This document shows, one piece after another, positions 58,779 through 64,000 of a stretch of 64,000 bases of DNA; position 1 is the stretch's first letter, and each line of letters starts with the position of its first letter. This stretch comes from Angustibacter luteus. Lineage in GTDB: Bacteria > Actinomycetota > Actinomycetes > Actinomycetales > Angustibacteraceae. Position numbers and translations under genes: made by a program. The stretch lies in contig NZ_BAABFP010000002.1 in assembly GCF_039541115.1 (NCBI RefSeq), forward strand, positions 310,001-374,000, given 5' to 3'. Under the pieces are notes generated by a model that saw only the letters and a program-made list of their open reading frames with translations, had not been told where the DNA came from and did not search any database.

Positions 58779-58815
58779 TACCGGACAAACATACAGGGGT
58801 GACGTTTGTCCGGTA
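58779..58815. promoter_or_regulatory. perfect 12-bp inverted repeat, probable operator
   Basis: TACCGGACAAAC (58779-58790) and GTTTGTCCGGTA (58804-58815) are exact complements around 13 bases. The site lies about 78 bases before the peptide ORF (minus strand) and 225 bases before the plus-strand gene at 59041, so it may control divergent transcription. The arm length suits a dimeric regulator. No regulator gene lies next to it. Confidence 0.6.
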
Positions 58816-59040
58816 AAGCACCGCCGGTCTCCTTCACGCACTCTGGAGTTGTTCTGGTCTCGCTCGGCGGATGCTATCCGCCGATCCGCTCCGGGAGCCG
58901 CATGTCGCGCGGTCCGTGGACGCGTCGTTGCTCCGTTCGAGTGAACCAGAGGCTCACCCTGAGCGACATTCGACCCAAGAGTCACGCTGCGCAGCCGGGT
59001 GCCGACTACGTTCTGTGGTGACCGACCCCGAGGGAGCGAG

Positions 59041-59694
59041 ATGACGTCGTTGCGGCTACGGCCCGAGTTGGAGGACGTCCTGCGCACGGTGCCGGGCATC
59101 CAGGCAGTCAGCGTGGTGACCACCCCGGACGGCGCGCCCATCGAGGTGCACGTGCTGGCCGACCAGGGCAAGCCCGCCAAGCAGGTGGTCCGCGACGTCC
59201 AGTCCATCGCCATGACCGCGTTCGACCTCGACCTCGACCGGAAGATCGTCAGCGTCGTCCAGGTGGGCGAGGCGCCCTCCGCCACCCCGCTGCAGCTCGT
59301 TCCCGAACCGCCGGAGCCGACGGTCCGGCCCGTCGTGCAGCGGGTGAGCGTGAGCACCGAGCCCGGCAGCTCGGCGGCGGCGGTGACGGTGCGGATCGGC
59401 GACGACGAGTTCAGCGGCGAGGTGACCGGCGCCCCCACCACCGCCGCGCGCTCGCGGATGGTCGCCGAGGCGACCGTCCAGGCGGTCGGTGAGCTGCTCG
59501 GCGCCGGCTGCGAGGTGGAGTCCGCCCAGCTGCTGCGGGCCGGTGCGCACGACGTCGCCGTCGTCGTCGTGGCGCTGCAGGTCCCCCGGGTCGGTGAGCA
59601 GCTGCTCACCGGCAGCGCCCTCGTGCGCACCTACCCGGACGACGCGGTCGTGCGGGCCGTGCTCGATGCGCTGAATCGGCACCTGGCGGGCTGA
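59041..59694 (+). CDS. hypothetical two-domain protein
   Basis: A 217-residue soluble protein. The N-terminal half (VLRTVPGIQAVSVVTTPDG, EVHVLADQGKPAKQVVRDVQ) looks like a small alpha/beta domain; after a Pro-rich linker (about 85-100) the second half (VRIGDDEFSGEVTG, SRMVAEATVQAVGELL) resembles another alpha/beta domain. It has no signal or membrane segment. ATG at 59041 has GGGAGCG upstream. I do not recognise it; homologues may be confined to actinobacteria. Confidence 0.8.
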   Translation: MTSLRLRPELEDVLRTVPGIQAVSVVTTPDGAPIEVHVLADQGKPAKQVVRDVQSIAMTAFDLDLDRKIVSVVQVGEAPSATPLQLVPEPPEPTVRPVVQRVSVSTEPGSSAAAVTVRIGDDEFSGEVTGAPTTAARSRMVAEATVQAVGELLGAGCEVESAQLLRAGAHDVAVVVVALQVPRVGEQLLTGSALVRTYPDDAVVRAVLDALNRHLAG

Positions 59695-59773
59695 TCGAAG
59701 CCCGGCTCACCCGAGTCCCGCGGTGTGGGACCATGGACCCGAGCACGCCGCGAGCACGACGAAAGGAGCAGCG

Positions 59774-59848
59774 ATGAGCAAGCGCGCCCGCAAGCGCCGC
59801 AGCCGCAAGGGCAACTCCGCCAACCACGGCAAGAAGCCCAACGCGTAG
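59774..59848 (+). CDS. ribosomal protein bL37-type small basic protein
   Basis: A 24-residue very basic peptide opening MSKRARKRRSRKG and ending ANHGKKPNA. It matches the bL37 protein seen in mycobacterial 50S ribosomes, which ends ANHGKRPNA (from memory). AAAGGAGC precedes the ATG, and a perfect terminator follows. It is often missed in annotation because of its size. Confidence 0.88.
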   Translation: MSKRARKRRSRKGNSANHGKKPNA

Positions 59849-59866
59849 GCATCGCCCACGACGTGA

Positions 59867-59900
59867 CGAGGGGCCCGAACCTGATGGTTCGGGCCCCTCG
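59867..59900. terminator. perfect hairpin between bL37 and rsrA
   Basis: CGAGGGGCCCGAACC (59867-59881) pairs fully with 59886-59900 around TGAT. It lies between the converging bL37 gene and rsrA, 18 bases after the first and 26 after the second, and suits termination in both directions. Confidence 0.8.
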
Positions 59901-59925
59901 CTCGTGTCAGCGTCGTGCTGCCGGT

Positions 59926-60192
59926 TCAGGCGTCGTACTGGATCCGCACCTGGGTGATCCGGGTGAGCACGCGGGTGCGCAGCTCGTCGGGCGCCGCCTC
60001 GCACGCGCAGCTGCGCCGGATCAGCGCCTTGAGCGCCTGGTCGAGGTCGTACTCCTGCAGGCAGGGCCCGCACTCCTCGAGGTGCTGCTTGATCTTCGCG
60101 CAGTCCAGCTCGGCCATCTCGTCGTCGAGGTACTCGAAGACGCGGTCGAGGACCTCACGGCAGTCCGTCTCGTGGTGGTTCCCGCAGCTCAC
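59926..60192 (-). CDS. rsrA: zinc-binding anti-sigma factor RsrA
   Basis: An 88-residue ZAS-family protein. It has Cys3, Cys11, Cys31, His37, Cys41 and Cys44, the last three in HLEECGPC; Cys11, His37, Cys41 and Cys44 match the numbering of the Streptomyces RsrA zinc/redox site. Under disulfide stress it loses zinc and frees SigR. It overlaps sigR by 4 bases. Confidence 0.95.
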   Translation of the reverse strand: MSCGNHHETDCREVLDRVFEYLDDEMAELDCAKIKQHLEECGPCLQEYDLDQALKALIRRSCACEAAPDELRTRVLTRITQVRIQYDA

Positions 60193-60848
60193 GACTCGCC
60201 TCCGCCAGGCCTTCCGGCGGCCACCAGGCCGCGCTCACGTGCGTAGTCCGTCAGCAGCTCGCGCAGCTGTCGCCGCCCACGGTGCAGGCGAGACATCACG
60301 GTGCCGATCGGCGTACCCATGATCTCCGCGATCTCCTTGTAGGCAAAGCCCTCCACGTCGGCGTAGTACACCGCCATGCGGAAGTCCTCGGGGATCTGCT
60401 GCAGCGCGTCCTTGACGTCGCTGTCCGGCAGGTGGTCCAACGCCTCGGCCTCGGCCGAGCGCAGGCCACGCGAGGTGTGCGACTCGGCGCGCGCCAGCTG
60501 GTAGTCCTCGATGTTCTCGGCATCGGACTGCTGGGGCTCACGCTGCTTCTTGCGGTACGTGTTGATGTAGGTGTTCGTCAGGATCCGGTACAGCCACGCC
60601 TTGAGGTTCGTGCCCGGGCGGTACTGGTGGAACGCGGCGAACGCCTTGGCGAACGTCTCCTGCACGAGGTCCTCGGCGTCGGCCGGGTTGCGGGTCATCC
60701 GCAGGGCCGCCGAGTAGAGCTGGTCCAGGTACTGCATCGCGTCCCGCTCGAAGCGCTCGGTGCGGTCCTGGGCGCTCTCGGTCTCGGGCGCACGGGTGGT
60801 GTCGTCGGCGTCCTCGGCCCCGGCCGGGGTCTGGCTGGTCTCTGTCAT
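60189..60848 (-). CDS. sigR: ECF sigma factor SigR (thiol-oxidative stress)
   Basis: A 219-residue group IV sigma factor: region 2 [30 protein letters not shown] (ends quoted: [10 protein letters not shown] and [11 protein letters not shown]), region 2.4 [20 protein letters not shown], region 4 [20 protein letters not shown] and [20 protein letters not shown]. It drives thioredoxin, mycothiol and protease genes in relatives. ATG 60848 starts the conserved part but has a weak Shine-Dalgarno; TTG 61004, with GGGAGGA at 6 bases, adds 52 residues in frame. A GGAAT-N18-GTT promoter lies upstream. Confidence 0.95.
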   Translation of the reverse strand: MTETSQTPAGAEDADDTTRAPETESAQDRTERFERDAMQYLDQLYSAALRMTRNPADAEDLVQETFAKAFAAFHQYRPGTNLKAWLYRILTNTYINTYRKKQREPQQSDAENIEDYQLARAESHTSRGLRSAEAEALDHLPDSDVKDALQQIPEDFRMAVYYADVEGFAYKEIAEIMGTPIGTVMSRLHRGRRQLRELLTDYARERGLVAAGRPGGGES

Positions 60849-61064
60849 CGCTGACCAGGGTATCGCCGTCTGGACCTCGGACCTGACCGTCGTCCGCTTG
60901 CGTGACGCGGTTGAGGCTGGGCCCGCGGCCGGGGTCGACGCCCCGGAAGTCCAACGGCCGAGCGCCGGTCCGTCCAGCGCGCGGTCAGCTGCAGCAGTGA
61001 GCAACGCGAATCCTCCCGATCGAGTGGGTGACGACCTGCCGGTCGTCGGCCCGTCGGTGGTGAG

Positions 61065-61090
61065 AACGCGCTCGGTGCGATGGTCATTCC
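61065..61090 (-). promoter_or_regulatory. SigR-type promoter of sigR
   Basis: On the minus strand GGAAT (61090-61086) is followed after exactly 18 bases by GTT (61067-61065), the SigR consensus. It overlaps the 3' end of the hydrolase gene and lies about 55 bases before the TTG start at 61004. It predicts positive autoregulation of sigR. Confidence 0.8.
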
Positions 61091-61734
61091 GTCAGCTGCG
61101 CGAGCAGCTCACGGACGGCGGCCACGACCGCCGGCAGGTCGCCGGACAGTCCGTGGTCGCCGGCCACGGCCACGACCCGACCGGACGACGGCAGCACGGG
61201 CTCGACGTCCTGCGGGCCGCCGAACGGGTCCCGTCGGCCCTGCACGACGAGCAGCGGTAGGCCCCCGACCAGCGCGAGCTCGTCCGCCCGGCTGCGTTCA
61301 GGCTTGCCGGGCGGGTGCAGCGGGAAGGCCAGGGCCAGCACGGCGTCCGCCGCCAGCGCGGTGGCCGTCCGGCAGGCCACCCGAGCCCCCGCGCTCCGAC
61401 CCCCCACCACGAGCGGACCAGGCAGCGCTCCTCGACCGGAGCGCAGCTCGCGCACCGCGGGCAGCCAGGCCTCATCCAACCTCGGCGGTGGGGCCGCGAC
61501 CCGCTTACCGGCCACCAGCCACGGCTGCTCCACCAGGGCGACGGCCCAGCCGTCGTCCACGGCGGCCCGGGCGGCCGCGGTCAGGTCCTTGGCGCCGAAC
61601 CCGCCGCCGGCGCCGTGGCCGAGCACGAGGGTGCCGACCGCGCGCACCGGCCGCCGGACGTGCACCCGGGCCGGACCCACCGGCGTCTCGACGTCGCGCA
61701 CCTGCGGGGCGGGCGGGCGAGCCGCGGCCGCCAT
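61084..61734 (-). CDS. alpha/beta hydrolase, KANL3/Tex30-like
   Basis: A 216-residue hydrolase. The oxyanion region is [16 protein letters not shown], the nucleophile elbow [14 protein letters not shown] (GRSAG), the acid is in QGRRDPFGG and the His in VAGDHGL. Its ATG shares one base with the SRAP stop (TGATG). The promoter of sigR lies in its end. Substrate unknown. Confidence 0.9.
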   Translation of the reverse strand: MAAAARPPAPQVRDVETPVGPARVHVRRPVRAVGTLVLGHGAGGGFGAKDLTAAARAAVDDGWAVALVEQPWLVAGKRVAAPPPRLDEAWLPAVRELRSGRGALPGPLVVGGRSAGARVACRTATALAADAVLALAFPLHPPGKPERSRADELALVGGLPLLVVQGRRDPFGGPQDVEPVLPSSGRVVAVAGDHGLSGDLPAVVAAVRELLAQLTE

Positions 61735-62525
61735 CAGCCCAGCACCTCCCCGGTCATCGGGTCGACGACGCCCACGAGCTCCTCGCGCCGCGCCGGCTCG
61801 AGCAGCGTCGGGCCCTCGTTGCGAACGTCACCGACCCGGCGAGACACCGGGTAGGCCTCGAATCGGCCGGGTGGCGGCGGGTCGAGCAGCGGGCGGACGT
61901 CGTCCGGATCGGTGCGAGCGGGGTCGAGCCAGGCGTCCCAGCGCTCGCGCGGCACCACGAACGGCATCCGGTCGTGCAGCCGGTCCAGCCCCGGCTCGGC
62001 CGGCCCGGTGACGATGGTGAACGTGGTCAGCCAGGCGTCCGGGTCGTCGTCCGGCACGGCGTCGTTGCGCCAGAACTCGTACAGGCCGCCGAAGACCAGC
62101 CGGTCACCGCCGGCGAGGTGGGTGAAGAACGGCTGCTTGCGCGGTTTGCCCTTCACGTCCAGCGCGGTCGGGCTGGTCTGCCACTCGTACCAGCCGTCCG
62201 CGGGCACCAGGCAGCGCCGGGCTGCCGCCGCCCGCTTGAAGCCCGGCTTGTCGAACAGCGACTCGACCCGCGCGTTGATCATCCGGCTGCCGATCTTCGG
62301 GTCCTTGGCCCAGGACGGCACCAGGCCCCAGGTCAGCAGCCGCAGCTGGCGCACCGGTGGCGCGGAGCGGTCCGACCGCGGCGGACGCTCGAGCACGACC
62401 GGCACCTGGTGCGTCGGCGCCACGTTGTAGTCGGGCAGCACCGCTCCACCCGTCTCGTCGGACTCGATCTCGAGCTCCTCGACGAGGTCGTCCGGGTTGG
62501 CGCTCGCCGCGTACCTGCCGCACAT
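61734..62525 (-). CDS. SRAP-family protein (HMCES/YedK), abasic-site DNA crosslinker
   Basis: A 263-residue SOS response-associated peptidase. After Met removal the Cys2 of MCGRY becomes the catalytic N-terminus that forms a thiazolidine with abasic sites in single-stranded DNA. Also seen: NVAPTHQVPVV, GLVPSWAKDPKIG, INARVES, CLVPADGWYEW and HDRMPFVV. The ATG at 62525 is fixed by MCGRY; the upstream frame is antisense to DoxX and aroA. It is coupled to the hydrolase gene. Confidence 0.95.
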   Translation of the reverse strand: MCGRYAASANPDDLVEELEIESDETGGAVLPDYNVAPTHQVPVVLERPPRSDRSAPPVRQLRLLTWGLVPSWAKDPKIGSRMINARVESLFDKPGFKRAAAARRCLVPADGWYEWQTSPTALDVKGKPRKQPFFTHLAGGDRLVFGGLYEFWRNDAVPDDDPDAWLTTFTIVTGPAEPGLDRLHDRMPFVVPRERWDAWLDPARTDPDDVRPLLDPPPPGRFEAYPVSRRVGDVRNEGPTLLEPARREELVGVVDPMTGEVLG

Positions 62526-62619
62526 GGGGCCAGCCTGCCACCACCCGCCGACACCCCCGGGTCGCGCCGACCGGCCCGGCTGGGCAGGATGGGACCCGTC
62601 CGCGACCCGGGGAGGCCCC

Positions 62620-63189
62620 ATGTCCGTCGTTCGCCGCATCGCCCGCCCACTGCTGGCCCTGACGTTCGTCGACGGCGGCTGGGACAGCTTCCGGCACCCG
62701 GCGGAGAAGGCCAAGAAGGCCGCCCCCGTGCTCGAGAAGGTCGCGCCGGTGCTCGGCCTGCCGAACGACCCGGAGATGCTGGTCCGGGCGAACGGGCTGG
62801 CCATGATGGGCGCCGGCGTCCTGTTCGCCACCAACCGCGCCCCGCGCACGAGCGCGCTCGTGCTGGCGGCGACGCTGGTGCCGACGACCGTGGCCGGGCA
62901 CCCGTTCTGGGAGGCCGACGACCCGGCCACCAAGCGGCAGCAGCGGCTGCACTTCTTCAAGAACCTCGGCATGCTCGGCGGTCTGCTCCTGGCGATCGTG
63001 GACACCGAGGGCAAGCCCGGCCTGAGCTGGCGCGCGCAGCGGGCCGCCAAGGATGCCAAGCGCGCCGCGGGAGCCGCGAAGAAGGACGCCCGACACGCCG
63101 CGCACGACGCCCGCCGGGAGGCCAAGCTCGCCAAGGCGCGGGCCAAGGCGCAGGTCGCCGATGTGCTGCCGGACCTGCCCGGCAGCTGA
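62620..63189 (+). CDS. DoxX-family membrane protein
   Basis: A 189-residue protein with three to four helices (RPLLALTFVDGGWDSF, ANGLAMMGAGVLFATN, SALVLAATLVPTTVAGHPFW, FFKNLGMLGGLLLAIV) and a Lys/Ala-rich charged tail (about 140-185). DoxX proteins in mycobacteria work with thiol-redox complexes at the membrane. ATG 62620 has GGGGAGG upstream. It is divergent from the SRAP gene. Confidence 0.88.
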   Translation: MSVVRRIARPLLALTFVDGGWDSFRHPAEKAKKAAPVLEKVAPVLGLPNDPEMLVRANGLAMMGAGVLFATNRAPRTSALVLAATLVPTTVAGHPFWEADDPATKRQQRLHFFKNLGMLGGLLLAIVDTEGKPGLSWRAQRAAKDAKRAAGAAKKDARHAAHDARREAKLAKARAKAQVADVLPDLPGS

Positions 63190-63278
63190 CCGCGGCACCT
63201 GACCCCGGCACTGACCCAGGCCCGACCTCGGCGGGACCGGGTTAGACGCGGTCCGCTCGACCCGCGAGACTGTCGGGC

Positions 63279-64000
63279 ATGAGCGCCGACGCCGTGACCA
63301 CGCCCGTGCGCGACTGGACGGCCCCCGCCGCCACGACCCCGGTGGACAGCGTCGTGGTGGTGCCCGGCAGCAAGTCCCTGACCAACCGGCTGCTCGTGCT
63401 CGCCGCCGTCGCGGAGGGCCCCAGCCGGCTGCGCCGTCCCCTGCGCTCGCGCGACACCCAGCTGATGGCCGACAGCCTGCGCGCGCTCGGTGCCGACGTC
63501 CAGGACGTGCCCGGGACGGACGGTCTCGACTGGCTGATCACGCCCGGGCCGCTGCGCGGCGGCATCCAGGTGGACGCCGGGCTGGCCGGCACCGTGATGC
63601 GCTTCCTGCCTGCGGTCGCGGCGCTCGCCGACGGACCGGTGACGATCGATGGCGACCCCCGGGCCCGCGAACGCCCCATGGCTCCGGTGCTGGATGCGCT
63701 GCGCGCGCTCGGGGTCGAGGTGGACGACGGTGGGCGCGGCGCGCTGCCCTTCACCGTGCGCGGCGCCGGGTCGGTGCCCGGCGGCTCGGTGACCCTGGAC
63801 GCCTCCGCGTCCAGCCAGTTCGTGTCCGGCCTGCTGCTGGCCGCGGCCCGCTTCGAGCGCGGCGTCGTCGTCCACCACGACGGCAAGCCGGTGCCCAGCC
63901 AGCCGCACATCTCGATGACCGTCGAGGTGCTGCGCGACCGGGGCGTCGTCGTGGACGACAGCGAGCCGAACACCTGGCGGGTCGAGCCCGGCACGGTGAG
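63279..64000 (+). CDS. aroA: 3-phosphoshikimate 1-carboxyvinyltransferase, 3' end outside window
   Basis: The first 240 codons of EPSP synthase. It has the substrate-binding motif [20 protein letters not shown] (residues 25-44), [14 protein letters not shown] and [18 protein letters not shown], and the region [14 protein letters not shown]. It joins shikimate-3-phosphate and PEP. It carries SLTNR and AGTVMRF, as in other actinobacteria. It follows the DoxX gene by 89 bases. Confidence 0.95.
   Translation, partial: MSADAVTTPVRDWTAPAATTPVDSVVVVPGSKSLTNRLLVLAAVAEGPSRLRRPLRSRDTQLMADSLRALGADVQDVPGTDGLDWLITPGPLRGGIQVDAGLAGTVMRFLPAVAALADGPVTIDGDPRARERPMAPVLDALRALGVEVDDGGRGALPFTVRGAGSVPGGSVTLDASASSQFVSGLLLAAARFERGVVVHHDGKPVPSQPHISMTVEVLRDRGVVVDDSEPNTWRVEPGTV

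Larger units (their letters stand above)
58574..58846. repeat. 273-bp element with 26-nt inverted ends
   Basis: The left end (58574-58599) and right end (58821-58846) are reverse complements at 25 of 26 bases. Between them lie a 23-codon ORF with a strong ribosome site and a perfect 12-bp inverted repeat (58779-58815). Neighbouring sequence to 59040 holds no convincing gene; the whole non-coding gap is 58555-59040, 486 bases. It could be a miniature mobile element or a paired regulatory structure. Confidence 0.75.

Noticed and set aside
58806-59021. 71-codon plus-strand ORF before the gene at 59041
   Set aside because: Its start lies inside the inverted repeat, no ribosome site is seen, and codon use is unlike the neighbours.

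Overview
The window is a high-GC actinobacterial chromosome segment (class Actinomycetes). Supporting this are the gene order rpmE-prfA-prmC-sua5-glyA-wecA-atpI, the lysA-hom-thrC-thrB-rho block, the SigR/RsrA thiol-stress pair, nickel superoxide dismutase, the fused 2-oxoglutarate enzyme Kgd, the MctP/DUF3311 transporter pair and a bL37 ribosomal protein gene. The genus cannot be fixed from sequence alone. Neither a prophage nor an IS transposase nor a CRISPR array is visible.

Layout. Positions 1-6431 (minus strand): ATP-synthase leader gene atpI (cut by the window edge), a small secreted protein, wecA, glyA, sua5, prmC, prfA, rpmE. Positions 6578-11683 (minus): a fully coupled four-gene operon of REC protein, membrane-anchored HEAT-repeat protein, family 2 glycosyltransferase and CHASE3-like/HAMP/GAF histidine kinase, inserted between rho and rpmE. 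Positions 11850-20589 (minus): rho and the threonine/lysine/arginyl-tRNA genes. Positions 20637-26686 (minus): an orphan receiver, tRNA-Arg(CCG), an M15 peptidase, two CNNM/CorC-type membrane proteins and guaB1. Positions 26732-34710 (plus): an OmpR-type two-component system, a TetR-regulated heterodimeric ABC exporter and a second ABC pair. Positions 34893-39501 (plus): kgd, DUF6104, an SGNH hydrolase. Positions 39663-41214 (plus): DUF4097-PadR-small peptide operon under a long palindrome. Positions 41292-45282: quinone-oxidoreductase-like protein, PhoD-type phosphatase, malic enzyme. Positions 45562-48304 (plus): polar amino-acid ABC importer. Positions 48339-53289 (plus): sodX-sodN, an ABC pair, DUF3311-mctP. 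Positions 53377-58554 (minus): two HD-domain membrane proteins, pilT, hotdog protein, YihY-like protein. Positions 58574-58846: a non-coding-looking element with 26-nt near-perfect terminal inverted repeats that encloses a 23-codon ORF with a strong Shine-Dalgarno site. Positions 59041-64000: hypothetical protein, bL37, rsrA, sigR, hydrolase, SRAP protein, DoxX protein and the start of aroA.

How the genes work together. Most of the window is housekeeping (translation termination, peptidoglycan/teichoic precursor lipid synthesis, amino-acid synthesis, TCA cycle, redox stress). Two signalling-linked surface systems stand out: the REC-HEAT-GT2-kinase operon, likely a signal-controlled polysaccharide synthase, and the HD/HD-GYP pair upstream of the pilus retraction ATPase pilT, likely linking cyclic-di-GMP or a related signal to surface motility. 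Many genes are translationally coupled by 4-base GTGA/ATGA overlaps, and several appear leaderless (TANNNT box six bases before the start codon). Convergent or operon-end gaps carry perfect palindromes, one of which recurs at three places.
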